From Nocardia neocaledoniensis (lineage in GTDB: Bacteria; Actinomycetota; Actinomycetes; Mycobacteriales; Mycobacteriaceae), in contig NZ_QGTL01000002.1 of NCBI RefSeq assembly GCF_003182135.1, positions 62,001-126,000 of the forward strand: a DNA stretch of 64,000 nucleotides. The letters are read 5' to 3'. The notes beneath the pieces were generated by a model. It was not told where the DNA came from, did no database searches, and was given only the letters and a program-made list of their open reading frames with translations. The translations under genes were made by a program, and so were the position numbers. Below are positions 1 to 11,650 of this stretch, piece by piece (positions within the stretch are counted from its first letter, which is position 1; each line of letters opens with the position of its first letter).

Positions 1-225
1 TTCAAAGACCGCATGCGTCAGGCGGATACGACGGCGTTCGAGGACGATCCGCTCACCCGCGTCATCGGCTACGACGCCGGCGCACGCGCGTTCCTCACCG
101 TGATCGACAACAGCACCGGCAAGACGCCGGATTTCATGGCCCGCCTGGAGAAGACCTACGGCAAGGACATCACGACCCGCACCTGGCTCACGGTCCAGCG
201 CGTGGTGAAGAAGATGGAGGCCTGA
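1..225 (+). CDS. C-terminal end of a small protein, possibly DUF1697 family (5' truncated)
   Basis: An open frame enters from the left edge and ends at the TGA at 223-225, so only about 74 C-terminal residues are visible. The tail contains KDITTRTWLTVQRVV, which resembles the TTRNW-x-T-V ending typical of DUF1697 proteins, small uncharacterised proteins of about 180 residues. The middle of the fragment (GKTPDFMARLEKTYGK) fits that family only loosely, so the assignment is tentative. It lies 6 bp before the next gene on the same strand and may be cotranscribed with it. The start is outside the window. Confidence 0.5.
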   Translation, partial: FKDRMRQADTTAFEDDPLTRVIGYDAGARAFLTVIDNSTGKTPDFMARLEKTYGKDITTRTWLTVQRVVKKMEA

Positions 226-231
226 GTCCGG

Positions 232-933
232 GTGCAAGATCGAGGGGTGAGCCACCCGCACCTCCCGCGCGACATCGAGGAATTCCGCGCCCTCGCCAAG
301 GCCCGGTTGACGGCGTTTCCCCGGATCGCCGTCCCCGACGCCCCCGGCATGCGTCGCGCGGGCGTGACGCTGTGCGTGGTGCCGGGCGAGGACGGCCTGT
401 CGGTGCTCGTGATGAAGCGCGCCTACCGCGGTCGCAACGCGGGCCAGTGGGGGTTGCCGGGCGGGCGGCTCGAGCCCGGTGAGACCCCTGAGCTGGCGGC
501 GCTACGGGAACTGCACGAGGAGCTGAACCTGACCGCGAAACCGGCCGATGTGCTCGGCCTGCTGGACGATTTTCCGGCGACCTCCGGCTTCGCGATCACC
601 CCGATCGTGGTCACGGTCGCCGATGTCGACGCCCTGCGGCCCAATCCGGACGAGGTGTTCTCCGTCCACCAGGTCGACCTCGCCCGGCTCGCCGACGAGG
701 ACGTCCCGCACTGGGTGCGCCCCGAACACGCCACTCTCCAGCACGAACTGCGCGGCGATCTTCCGGAGGCGGATGCCGCCGGGCTGCTCCAGATGCGCAT
801 CGGCCCGAAGATGACCATCCACGCCCCCACCGGGGCCCTGCTGTGGCAGTTCCGCGCGGTCGTCCTGCTCGGCCACTCCCCCGCCGAATCCCGGGTCGCC
901 CACTTCACCCAGCCCGACTGGACCAGGCACTGA
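232..933 (+). CDS. NUDIX hydrolase
   Basis: This 233-aa protein has a clear NUDIX box near residues 80-103: GGRLEPGETPELAALRELHEEL, matching the G-x5-E-x7-R-E-x2-E-E pattern whose glutamates bind the metal for pyrophosphate hydrolysis. NUDIX enzymes cleave nucleoside diphosphate-X compounds; the substrate cannot be read from sequence. The GTG at 232 is used here because GGAGG lies about 11 bases upstream, inside the end of the preceding gene. A second GTG at 247 is a possible alternative. It converges with the minus-strand THUMP-like methyltransferase gene with only 3 bp between them. Confidence 0.85.
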   Translation: MQDRGVSHPHLPRDIEEFRALAKARLTAFPRIAVPDAPGMRRAGVTLCVVPGEDGLSVLVMKRAYRGRNAGQWGLPGGRLEPGETPELAALRELHEELNLTAKPADVLGLLDDFPATSGFAITPIVVTVADVDALRPNPDEVFSVHQVDLARLADEDVPHWVRPEHATLQHELRGDLPEADAAGLLQMRIGPKMTIHAPTGALLWQFRAVVLLGHSPAESRVAHFTQPDWTRH

Positions 934-936
934 CGC

Positions 937-2256
937 CTAGGGGGCGACCGCGGTGCAGAGGAAGGCGGCGCCGGTGCGGCCGATGCGGGTGAGGACGAGG
1001 GTGTAGGGAGTGGCGCCGCGTGGCTTGAGTTTCTTGCGGAGGGCGTCGGGATCGATGTCGACGCCGCGGACCAGGATCTCGAGGGCGCCGCAGTCGCGGC
1101 GGGACAGTTCCTGGCGCAGCGTCTTCTCCCGGAGTTCGAAGCGGTCCTCGATGCGGAAGCCGCGCATGCCCGCCGGGACCGTGTCGCCGGTGAGGTAGGC
1201 GATGTGCGGGTCCAGTTGCCAGAGGCCGTGTTTCGCGGCGTAGTGGCGGACCAGCCCCGCGCGGACGACGGCGCCGTCGGGATCGACGATCCAGTCGCCG
1301 GGCGCGCGCTCGGGGATGTCGTCGGGGTCGGCGTCGGTGAGAGTCGTTGCGCCGCCCCGGGAGTCGAGGACGGTGGCGCGCCGAGTGACGCCCGCCGCGG
1401 CGAGACCGGGCGACCACAGGCACGCCTCCCGCACAGCACCGTCGAGGGAGACGATCTCGACCTCGCCGTCCCAGCCGAGCCGGTCGAAGTCCAGGCCGGG
1501 CGCGGACTTCACCGCGAGGTCACGGCCCGCGTAGGCGGCCAGCAGATCGGGCAGCGGGGGTTGCAGTTTCGCCGGGTCGTAGGTGCGGCGGCCGTCGGCG
1601 CGACGGGCCGGGTCGGCGATGATCACCGTGTCGCGGGTGGTCGGGACGAGGGCGTCGGCCTTGGCCAGCACGATGTTTCGGCCACTGTCCGCCACGGTCG
1701 ACGCTGGTTGCGCGGCTGAACGCGCAGCCACCGACCATGCGACGGCAGCGGCGCTCGAGACGCGCGCCGATTCCGCCTCGCCGAGGTCCTGTCTGCCCGG
1801 GTCGGCGTCGGCCCCGGGTGCCGTGAGTGGGGCGACCGCGAGATTGTGGGCGGCCATGGCCAGCCGCACCTCGTCGAGATCGCTGCCGACCACCACCGGG
1901 CACACCGGAGCCAGCTCGGCCAGCTCGGCGCCGATCGAACAGGTGACATCGTGCACGGCGCGACCGGCCAGCCGCGCGGCCCGATGCCGGGCGACCAGGG
2001 CCGGCGTGGCCTGCTGCAGCGCGTCGTCGGTGAACAGCCACTCGGCGGCCGCCGACAGCTTCGCCGCGGCCTTGCGCCGCAGCCGCACCGTCTCGATCAG
2101 CGCGGCGGCGTGCTCGGCATGGGAACGACGCACCCGCTCGATGTCGCGCAGGTGCGTCGCGGTGGTCAGCTCCAGCCGGTCGACCTCGGCGAGCGCGGCA
2201 CGGCCTGCCGCGCTGCCGAGAAAGGCGACGTCGTCGCGGCCGAAGCGGTATCCCAC
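937..2256 (-). CDS. THUMP-like domain SAM-dependent methyltransferase
   Basis: This 439-aa protein resembles actinobacterial class I methyltransferases with a C-terminal THUMP-like domain. The Rossmann part lies around residues 95-240; after DVTCSIGAELAELA comes a conserved acidic loop (VVGSDLDEVRLAMAAHNL) that would bind S-adenosylmethionine. The last 80 residues (ILVRGVDIDPDALRKKLK, then TLVLTRIG) are the THUMP-like segment, suggesting an RNA substrate, though none is proven. The GTG start at 2254-2256 directly abuts the TAG stop of the upstream methyltransferase, so the two are probably translationally coupled. As I recall, M. tuberculosis Rv3037c has the same position and architecture. 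Confidence 0.85.
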   Translation of the reverse strand: MGYRFGRDDVAFLGSAAGRAALAEVDRLELTTATHLRDIERVRRSHAEHAAALIETVRLRRKAAAKLSAAAEWLFTDDALQQATPALVARHRAARLAGRAVHDVTCSIGAELAELAPVCPVVVGSDLDEVRLAMAAHNLAVAPLTAPGADADPGRQDLGEAESARVSSAAAVAWSVAARSAAQPASTVADSGRNIVLAKADALVPTTRDTVIIADPARRADGRRTYDPAKLQPPLPDLLAAYAGRDLAVKSAPGLDFDRLGWDGEVEIVSLDGAVREACLWSPGLAAAGVTRRATVLDSRGGATTLTDADPDDIPERAPGDWIVDPDGAVVRAGLVRHYAAKHGLWQLDPHIAYLTGDTVPAGMRGFRIEDRFELREKTLRQELSRRDCGALEILVRGVDIDPDALRKKLKPRGATPYTLVLTRIGRTGAAFLCTAVAP

Positions 2257-3234
2257 CTACTTCTGCGCCGCGCCCGGCTTCACGCCGGTGATCATGGCGT
2301 TGTAGAAGAACTCGCGGGGCACGACCTTGCGCAGGACGTTCTCGTCGAGCCAGCTCAGGCCCAGCCAGGCGCGGTACTGCGCCATGCGGTAGCCGATGGT
2401 GAGCTTCTCGTCGGGCACGGCGGCCTCGAAGGTGCGCACCGGCCAGCCCCACAGGGCCGCGGCGAACTCCTCGGTGGTGGCCTTCACGTCGACGGCGCCC
2501 GCCGACTTCGCCATCTTCTCCAGATCGCTCGGATCGAAGGTGTGCAGGTCGACCACGGCCTCGAGCGCGGCGGCGCGGGAGGACTCGTCCAGCTCGGTCT
2601 GCGGACGGCGCCAGCCGGACAGGAACGGCAGCTTGGTGATCTCGGTGGTCACCTTCCAGGTGGCCTGGCCGAGCTTGCGGGCGTAGAAGTTGCCGACGGT
2701 GGTGGGCTCACCGGCGAAGACGAAGCGCCCGCCCGGCTTGAGCACGCGCAGGCACTCCTTGAGCGCCAGTTCCACGTCGGGGATGTGGTGCAGCACGGCG
2801 TGGCCGCAGACCAGGTCGAAGGTGTCGTCGTCGTACGGGATGGTCTCGGCGTCGGCGACCCGGCCGTCGACATCGAGGCCCAGGTGCTCGGCGTTGCGCA
2901 GCGCGACCTTCACCATGCCGGGCGAGAGGTCGGTGACCGAACCCTTCTTCGCGATGCCACCCTGCATCAGGTTCAGCAGGAAGAACCCCGTGCCGCAACC
3001 GAGCTCGAGCGCCCGCTCGTAGGGCAGCGGGGCGGGGCCTACGGCGAGGTCGAACCGGCCGCGGGCATAGGCGATACAGCGTTCGTCGTACGAGATCGAC
3101 CACTTGTCGTCGTACGTCTCGGCTTCCCAGTCGTGATACAGGACCTGGGCGAGCTTGGTGTCCTTGAGCGCTGCTTCGACCTCGGCCTCGGTGGCGTGCG
3201 GGTTCGGCGCCGGGTCATCGGGGTGGACCGTCAT
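2257..3234 (-). CDS. Class I SAM-dependent methyltransferase
   Basis: This is a 325-aa protein when read from the ATG at 3232-3234; a longer TTG-initiated reading to 3270 is less likely. Motif I is ALELGCGTGFFLLNL near residue 75, followed by TDLSPGMVKVALRNAEHLG (motif II) and the post-motif region LVCGHAVLHHIPDVELALKECLRVLKPGGRF, all typical of methyltransferases acting on small molecules or lipids. The C-terminal 130 residues contain a hydrophobic, tryptophan-rich segment that may form the substrate pocket. It abuts the THUMP-like methyltransferase gene with no intergenic base. By order it corresponds to M. tuberculosis Rv3038c. Substrate unknown. Confidence 0.85.
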   Translation of the reverse strand: MTVHPDDPAPNPHATEAEVEAALKDTKLAQVLYHDWEAETYDDKWSISYDERCIAYARGRFDLAVGPAPLPYERALELGCGTGFFLLNLMQGGIAKKGSVTDLSPGMVKVALRNAEHLGLDVDGRVADAETIPYDDDTFDLVCGHAVLHHIPDVELALKECLRVLKPGGRFVFAGEPTTVGNFYARKLGQATWKVTTEITKLPFLSGWRRPQTELDESSRAAALEAVVDLHTFDPSDLEKMAKSAGAVDVKATTEEFAAALWGWPVRTFEAAVPDEKLTIGYRMAQYRAWLGLSWLDENVLRKVVPREFFYNAMITGVKPGAAQK

Positions 3235-3321
3235 AACCGCCAAGAGTAATAGGAGACCCTCAGCACGCAATGGGCGGTCTTGGTTCCGGCCGTTCCAACT
3301 GGTCGATTGACCGGTCTCAGC

Positions 3322-4098
3322 TCACCGTCCGGTGAAAACGGCGCTGTTCGGACCGTCGGCGGCGAAGGCGCGGGTGCCGGTGCGGGCGTCGTCGGTGTCG
3401 AACAACGCCGACCATTCGGTGACGGCCGCGGAGTGGCCGTGTGGGCCGGCCTCGAAGACCGCCTTGGCGGCGGCCAACGCGCGCGGCGCGGCCGTCACGA
3501 ACTGTTCGGCCCAACGGCGGGCGGCGGTGAGGACGTCGTCGGGCGCGACGACCTCGTCGACCAGACCGAGTGCCGCGGCCTCCTCGGCGTCGACGAAGCG
3601 GCCGGTGTAGACGAGGTCCTTGGCCCGGCTCGCGCCGATCAGCAGCGAGAGCCTGCGGATTCCCGACAGCGGGATCAGGCCCGCCTTGATCTGCGGCAAC
3701 CCGAGCTTGACGTTGTCGCCGATGATCCGATGATCGGCGCCGAGGGCCAGCTCGAGGCCCGCGCCGAGGCAGTAGCCGGTGATCGCCGCGACCGTCGGCT
3801 GCGGCACCCGGGTCAGACAGCCCAGCGCCGCCTGCAGGTCGGCTGCCATCGCCGCGGCCTGGCCCGCATCGAGTTCGGCGAGTTCGCTCATCTCGTCGCC
3901 CGCGCTGAACACCCGCTCGTCGCCGTAGACGATGAGCGCGGCCACCCCGGGGTGCTCGGCCACCGTCGCCGCCGCGGCCGCGACCTCACGGGCCAGCTGG
4001 GCGTCGACGAGGTTCAGCGGCGGACGATCGATGCGCAGCAGCGCGACGCCGCGTGCGGACGGCTCCGCGGGCAGCTCGATGGTGACGAATTCGGCCAT
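3322..4098 (-). CDS. Enoyl-CoA hydratase/isomerase family protein (EchA17-like)
   Basis: This 258-aa crotonase-fold protein has the oxyanion-hole segments FSAGDEMSELAEL (about residues 65-77) and AAITGYCLGAGLELALGADH (about 104-123). It would act on acyl-CoA thioesters, as in fatty-acid oxidation. The first catalytic glutamate, in the GxELAL motif, is present. At the position of the second one, usually within QPEI, the sequence reads LPQIKAGLIP, so glutamine replaces glutamate and the usual PGAGG loop is replaced by PLSG. Hydratase activity may therefore be altered. It starts with ATG and sits 10 bp downstream of the NUDIX gene. Order matches M. tuberculosis echA17 (Rv3039c). Confidence 0.85.
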   Translation of the reverse strand: MAEFVTIELPAEPSARGVALLRIDRPPLNLVDAQLAREVAAAAATVAEHPGVAALIVYGDERVFSAGDEMSELAELDAGQAAAMAADLQAALGCLTRVPQPTVAAITGYCLGAGLELALGADHRIIGDNVKLGLPQIKAGLIPLSGIRRLSLLIGASRAKDLVYTGRFVDAEEAAALGLVDEVVAPDDVLTAARRWAEQFVTAAPRALAAAKAVFEAGPHGHSAAVTEWSALFDTDDARTGTRAFAADGPNSAVFTGR

Positions 4099-4108
4099 GC
4101 GGCCAAAC

Positions 4109-4915
4109 CTACCGGCCGCCGAATCCGGCCTGCTGCGGGAGTTCCGCGAAATACCGTTCGTTGTCCGGGAAGTCCGAGAGCGGCCTGCCTCCGGCGCCGG
4201 GTGAGTACCTGGGCATGATCGGCACGATGTCGCGTTCGGCGGCCAGCACGGCGTTCGTGTCGGCGAATCCGCACAGCGCGTCGAGCTGCGACCAGGTCGG
4301 CGGCATCAGCACGTGTTCGCCCGCCCGCCAGCTCGCCAGCGCGGCCTGGGGCGTACTCCAGGCGACGTGCGCGGCCTCGGAGGTGGCGCCGTCGGCGATC
4401 TGGCCCTGCGGCAGCACCGCGACGAAGAAATGGGTGTCGTAGCGGCGCGGCTCGGATTCCGGGGTGATCCAGTTCGACCACGGCCGCAGCAGGTCGGCGC
4501 GCAGCACCAGGCCCTCGGCGGCCAGGAAGTCGGCCAGCGAGAGTTCCCGGCGCTCCAGCTTGCCCCTGGCCTCGCGGTAGCGCGTCGAATCGTCGACGAC
4601 GGAATCGGCGGTCGGCCCGGCCAGCAGCACACCGCATTCCTCGAAGGTCTCCCGCACGGCCGCGGCGACCAGCGCCTGCGCGGCCGGTTCGTCGGTGCCG
4701 AAACGCTTCGCCCACCAGGCGGGTTCGGGTCCGGTCCAGGCGATGTCGGCGACGCCGTCGGTGGCGTCGACCCCGCCGCCGGGGAACACGGTGACGCCCG
4801 CGGCGAAGGCCATCCCCGTCACCCGGCGCTGCAGGAACACCTCGAGGCCCGCGTCACCGTCGCGCACCAGCATCACCGTCGACGCGGCCCGTGCGGGCGC
4901 CCCGGACTCACTCAT
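4109..4915 (-). CDS. NUDIX hydrolase with extended box (Rv3040c-like)
   Basis: This 268-aa protein belongs to the longer NUDIX group in which the box is split: FPGGGVDATDG near residue 45 is separated by about 35 residues from AAVRETFEECGVLL. The REx2EE core is intact, so it should bind a divalent metal and hydrolyse a nucleotide-like or CoA-like diphosphate. I chose the ATG at 4913-4915 because GGAGAGGA lies about 6 bases upstream; the open frame reaches 5032, but the added residues are arginine/glycine rich and look untranslated. It is followed after 10 bp by the crotonase gene, suggesting an operon. Confidence 0.85.
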   Translation of the reverse strand: MSESGAPARAASTVMLVRDGDAGLEVFLQRRVTGMAFAAGVTVFPGGGVDATDGVADIAWTGPEPAWWAKRFGTDEPAAQALVAAAVRETFEECGVLLAGPTADSVVDDSTRYREARGKLERRELSLADFLAAEGLVLRADLLRPWSNWITPESEPRRYDTHFFVAVLPQGQIADGATSEAAHVAWSTPQAALASWRAGEHVLMPPTWSQLDALCGFADTNAVLAAERDIVPIMPRYSPGAGGRPLSDFPDNERYFAELPQQAGFGGR

Positions 4916-5110
4916 ACCGTTCCTCTCCACCGACCGACAGCCGGTCGGGCCACCGTGGACCCACGGCCGCCGAAGCGTCCGGCCGCCCGCTCCCGCGCCG
5001 TCGCGGCAGTCGGGGCGACCCGCCAGCACCATAACGCCCGTGTGGTTCGCAAGGGAAACAATTCCACCGCGCCCCGTCGCACCGGCCGCACGCTTCCCGC
5101 TGAGCGGGAA

Positions 5111-5944
5111 TCAGGCCCTGCGGTGCTGTCCAGCGCGTCGGGCCCGGCGGGCGAACCAGCGGCCGTCGACCCGGTCCAGCGCGATGGACTGGCTGAACGC
5201 CGCGCTGAGGTTCTCGGCGGTGAGCACGTCCTCGAGCAGACCCTGCCCGACGACCTCGCCCTCCTTGAGCAGCAGGGCGTGGGTGAAGCCCGGCGGGATC
5301 TCCTCCACGTGATGGGTCACCAGGACCATCGCGGGCGCGTCGGGATCGGCTGCCAGATTGCCGAGCCGCTCCACGAGTTCCTCGCGCCCGCCCAGGTCGA
5401 GGCCAGCGGCGGGCTCGTCGAGCAGCAGCAGTTCGGGATCGGTCATCAGGGCGCGGGCGATCAGTACGCGCTTGCGTTCGCCCTCGGACAGGGTGCCGTA
5501 GGTGCGATCGGAAAGGTGTTCGGCGCCCAGGGTTTCCAGCATGTCGATGGCGCGCTCGGTGTCGATCTCGTCATAGCGCTCCCGCCACCGCCCCAGCACC
5601 GCGTAGCCCGCCGAGACGACCAGATCGCTGACCTTCTCGTCAACGGGGATGCGGCTGGCGACCGCGGCCGAGGACAGCCCGATGCGTGGCCGCAGTTCGG
5701 TGACGTCGACGCGGCCGAGCGTCTCCCCCAACAGGTTCGCCGCGCCGGAGGTCGGATGGACCTCGGCGGCGGCCATTCTCAGCAGCGAGGTCTTGCCGGC
5801 CCCGTTCGGGCCGAGCACCACCCAGCGTTCGTCGAGTTCGACTTGCCAGCTGACCGGGCCGACGAGCGTTCGGCCCGAGCGGCGGATGGTCACGTCGGAG
5901 AAGTCGATGAGCAGATCGGGATCGGGTTGCGACACGCGCTCCAT
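5111..5944 (-). CDS. ABC transporter ATP-binding protein (stand-alone)
   Basis: This is a 277-aa ATPase with Walker [10 protein letters not shown] (about residues 45-53), signature LSEGERKR (about 152-159), Walker B LLLLDEPAAGLD (about 172-183) and switch histidine in VTHHVEEIP. The layout resembles ModF/YbbL-like cytoplasmic ATPases, and no permease gene lies next to it. It is flanked by a peptidyl-tRNA hydrolase-like gene and a NUDIX gene on the same strand. Its counterpart by order is M. tuberculosis Rv3041c. Start ATG at 5942-5944; a GTG nine bases further in is possible. Transport substrate, if any, is unknown. Confidence 0.85.
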   Translation of the reverse strand: MERVSQPDPDLLIDFSDVTIRRSGRTLVGPVSWQVELDERWVVLGPNGAGKTSLLRMAAAEVHPTSGAANLLGETLGRVDVTELRPRIGLSSAAVASRIPVDEKVSDLVVSAGYAVLGRWRERYDEIDTERAIDMLETLGAEHLSDRTYGTLSEGERKRVLIARALMTDPELLLLDEPAAGLDLGGREELVERLGNLAADPDAPAMVLVTHHVEEIPPGFTHALLLKEGEVVGQGLLEDVLTAENLSAAFSQSIALDRVDGRWFARRARRAGQHRRA

Positions 5945-6003
5945 CTTGGCCCACCGGAGCCGTCAGTGGAACGACCGGCCCGCGTCCGATTCGTCGGCGC
6001 TGG

Positions 6004-6783
6004 TCAGGCGGCGCCCGGCACCGCGATCACGGTCATCGAGCCGGGCGCGACCTCGGTGAAGCCCGCGTCGCGCACGGCCACCGCGCGTCCGGCCGCGACC
6101 TCGGCCACCAGCGCGGGCCACCGGTCGGGCCCGGCATCGCGCACCGCGCACCGGAATTCGCGTTCCGCCCAGGCCGCCGCCGCGGCCACGGGCAGCGCGC
6201 CCGCCAGCAACATGCTGGCGTGTCCGACCTGGGCGGCCGCCTTGCCGACCGACATTTCCAGCGCCGCGTTCACCCACAGCACGGGCAGTTCCGGATTGGG
6301 CGGGCCGGGTTCGTCGTGCTCGAGGTCGGTGCCGCCGATCTGGAGTTTGCGGATGCGCTGGTCGATCGCGCCGACCGGGCCGGGCACGAAGGCACGCGCC
6401 TGCGCGCCGTCGACCTCGATCGTCACCCCGTCGACCTCGCCCGCGGCCAGCCACTGCGCGCCACGGGCCCGGCGCGCGACCTTCCTGATCCTGGACCGCT
6501 TCCACGCCAGGTACCGCGATTCCCACTCCCCGCCCGGCCCCGAGCGCGGATCCAGGCACACCGCGACCGCGGCGGCCGCGGCGGCTTCCAGCAGCGCGCT
6601 GCGGGCGGGCGGCTCGGCCTTGGGGATGTGCAGCACCATCTGCATGGCCTGCACCATGGCGGGGTCGTCGGGATCGCCCGCGCCGCCGTAGCCCTGCGCC
6701 AATTCGGCGTGCCGGAGCGCGAATTCGGCCGCGTCGTCGCGCTCTCGCGCCTCGGTCTCCACGCTCACGTCCCCGCCGCTCAT
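6004..6783 (-). CDS. Peptidyl-tRNA hydrolase Pth2-like protein
   Basis: This 259-aa protein carries in its C-terminal third the segment ALEMSVGKAAAQVGHASML, the lysine-glutamine-histidine signature of the Pth2 fold, which hydrolyses the ester bond of peptidyl-tRNA. The N-terminal 140 residues are an actinobacterial extension rich in alanine and charged residues with no recognised motif. Pth2 is typically archaeal/eukaryotic, but Pth2-domain proteins occur widely in actinobacteria beside the normal Pth, and their real role there is unsure. Start ATG at 6781-6783. It is upstream of the ABC ATPase gene on the same strand with a 59-bp gap. Confidence 0.7.
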   Translation of the reverse strand: MSGGDVSVETEARERDDAAEFALRHAELAQGYGGAGDPDDPAMVQAMQMVLHIPKAEPPARSALLEAAAAAAVAVCLDPRSGPGGEWESRYLAWKRSRIRKVARRARGAQWLAAGEVDGVTIEVDGAQARAFVPGPVGAIDQRIRKLQIGGTDLEHDEPGPPNPELPVLWVNAALEMSVGKAAAQVGHASMLLAGALPVAAAAAWAEREFRCAVRDAGPDRWPALVAEVAAGRAVAVRDAGFTEVAPGSMTVIAVPGAA

Positions 6784-6861
6784 GCCTCAACACCCGATTC
6801 GATCGACACCACCACTGCCGACCACCCTATCGGCGCGGTCAGGCCGGCGACGCGACGGGCA

Positions 6862-7287
6862 CTAGGCCACCCGCACGGTGATGACGAACTCCGGCCCCGG
6901 CTCGATCGGCGCCTCGCTGGCCGGTCCGTAGGCGAACTGGATGGTCGAGGTCCCCGGCCCGACCCCGAGGAACGGCCACACCATGCTGGTGCCCTCCGAC
7001 ACCGGCGGTTCGGGGGCGAGCACACCGCGCTCGATGTTCACCGGCGACCAGGAGTCGGTGTCGTTCGAGTTCTGCGGCAACCGGACCAGCAGCCGTTGCC
7101 CGAGTTCGAGCGCGACCGTGCTCCCGTTGAACCGCTCGTCGACCTCGACCGGGCCCGCCGCGCTCTGCGGCGCCGCGGCCGGCAGCCGGATCGTGGTCGA
7201 GGAGAGGGTGCCGGCGGAGTCGTCGTCGTCTCCGCACCCGGTCACCGTCATCGCCACCGCGCAGACCGCGAGCAGGATTTTCCGCAT
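6862..7287 (-). CDS. Small lipoprotein, possibly chagasin/I42-like
   Basis: This 141-aa protein begins with a lipoprotein signal: a short basic N-terminus, a hydrophobic stretch and the lipobox VTGC at about residues 15-18. It then runs into an acidic linker (GDDDDS). The mature part (GQRLLVRLPQNSNDTDSW, then GTSTIQFAYGPASE) has the spacing of the beta-rich I42 peptidase inhibitor fold, where a strand ending in a polar loop precedes a GT-x-I strand. This similarity is by eye only. It would be anchored on the outer face of the membrane. Start ATG; GGGAGTG lies just upstream. Confidence 0.65.
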   Translation of the reverse strand: MRKILLAVCAVAMTVTGCGDDDDSAGTLSSTTIRLPAAAPQSAAGPVEVDERFNGSTVALELGQRLLVRLPQNSNDTDSWSPVNIERGVLAPEPPVSEGTSMVWPFLGVGPGTSTIQFAYGPASEAPIEPGPEFVITVRVA

Positions 7288-7369
7288 GGCACACTCCCAA
7301 CGCCGATGGACACCCTGCGCTGGAGGCTAACGCCGCGACCGGGATTGTGCCGGTCGCGACGCGCCAGGA

Positions 7370-10424
<3,055 letters not shown>

Positions 10425-10751
10425 TGATCCTCCTGAAGATGCCTGTACGTCACTCGCGGGCTTCTCCGTCCTCGGGCCAGAGGCAGACGACGGTCAGCAT
10501 GCGTTGGAGTGAATCGTAAACCGTGCTGCCGCAGCACGACGCGCGGGTCCTACTCTGTGTCGTATTCAGCGCGCCGTAGACGATCCGCGGCGTGTCGAAC
10601 CGACGCCGTTCTCGATCTTCCTCCGCAGGTCGCGCGGGTGCAACGGATGTCGCCGATGACTTTTCGGCCACACGGGCGTCATGATCGATGACGGTGGGTG
10701 CGCGTCGCCACCGTCTCTGTCGAGCCAGTCCCCCGCAGCCGAGGAGTCGCC
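10425..10751. other. Intergenic region between divergent ctaD and VOC genes
   Basis: About 330 bases carry the promoters of ctaD (minus) and the VOC gene (plus). Beyond the AGGAGG ribosome site of ctaD at its left edge and GAGGAG before 10752, I see no convincing gene, repeat or operator. A short minus-strand frame (10450-10671) has no recognisable family and no good ribosome site, so I leave it uncalled. Confidence 0.5.
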
Positions 10752-11555
10752 ATGTCCGTCACCCGCCAACCCGGTGATCCCACCTGGGTCGATCTCTACA
10801 CCGCCGATCTCGACCGCGCCATCGCCTTCTACGGCGAGCTGTTCGGCTGGACCGCCGAACGCGGCGGCGAGGAATTCGGCGGGTACACGACGCTGCGCAA
10901 GGACGGCAAGGCCGTCGCGGGTGCGATGAACCGGATGCCCGACGACGGCGATCCGTTCCCCGACCGCTGGACGGTGTACCTGTCGTCCTTCGACGCCGCG
11001 GCCACGACCACGCGGGCGGAGAACGGCGGCGGGAACGTGCTCGTCGCGCCGATGGCGGTCGGCGATCTCGGCACGATGGCGGTGCTGGCCGATGTCGGCG
11101 GGGTGGGCGTCGGGGTCTGGCAGGCCGATCAGTTCGCCGGGTTCGAGGCGATCGGCGAGGTCGGCGACGGCGTCTGGAGCGAGCACGCCGGGGTGCCGTC
11201 GTGGTTCGAGCTGATGACCCGCTCCTACGAGTCCTCGCTCTCGTTCTATCGCGAGGTCTTCGGCTGGAACGACGCGTTCACCGTCGCCGACTCCCCCGAG
11301 TTCCGCTACACCACCATCCACGCCACCTCGCCGATGCGCGGCGGCGTGATGGACGGCGGCGGCCATCTCCCCGAGGGCGTCCCCGGCGCCTGGACCGTCT
11401 ACTTCGGCGCCGACGACGTCGACAAGACCGCCGAACTCGCCAAGTCCCTGGGCGGCACCGTCGTCTTCGACCCCATGAACACCCCCTACGGCCGCATGGC
11501 CGGCCTCACCGACCCCACCGGCGCCCACTTCAGCATCGGCGGCAACGCCCGCTGA
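10752..11555 (+). CDS. VOC family (glyoxalase-fold) two-domain protein
   Basis: This 267-aa protein is built of two similar halves. The first begins GDPTWVDLYTADLDRAIAFYGELFGW; the second, near residue 135, begins VPSWFELMTRSYESSLSFYREVFGW. Each ends with a DPTGA-like segment or equivalent, the usual vicinal-oxygen-chelate arrangement with paired beta-alpha-beta units around a metal. Such proteins act as hydroxylases, lyases or resistance proteins; in actinomycetes many are annotated only as glyoxalase/bleomycin-resistance family. The ATG at 10752 is chosen because GAGGAG lies 5 bases upstream; the frame is open further up. A strong hairpin follows the stop. Confidence 0.85.
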   Translation: MSVTRQPGDPTWVDLYTADLDRAIAFYGELFGWTAERGGEEFGGYTTLRKDGKAVAGAMNRMPDDGDPFPDRWTVYLSSFDAAATTTRAENGGGNVLVAPMAVGDLGTMAVLADVGGVGVGVWQADQFAGFEAIGEVGDGVWSEHAGVPSWFELMTRSYESSLSFYREVFGWNDAFTVADSPEFRYTTIHATSPMRGGVMDGGGHLPEGVPGAWTVYFGADDVDKTAELAKSLGGTVVFDPMNTPYGRMAGLTDPTGAHFSIGGNAR

Positions 11556-11556
11556 G

Positions 11557-11591
11557 CGTGACGGCGACGCGCTTTCCGCGTCGCCGTCACG
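11557..11591 (+). terminator. Strong hairpin terminator after the VOC gene
   Basis: Perfect 15-base arms (11557-11571 and 11577-11591) enclose a 5-base loop immediately after the stop codon at 11555. There is no T-run, as is common for actinobacterial terminators. It separates the VOC gene from the PQQ/membrane gene 60 bp downstream. Confidence 0.75.
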
Positions 11592-11650
11592 GGCGCTAGT
11601 CTCGACGCGGCACCCGGGGGTGGTGCCGATCGAGTCATTTCGGGGGGAAC

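Noticed and set aside
10450..10671. 73-aa minus-strand frame upstream of ctaD
   Set aside because: It has no family resemblance and no convincing ribosome site, and it lies in the divergent promoter region.
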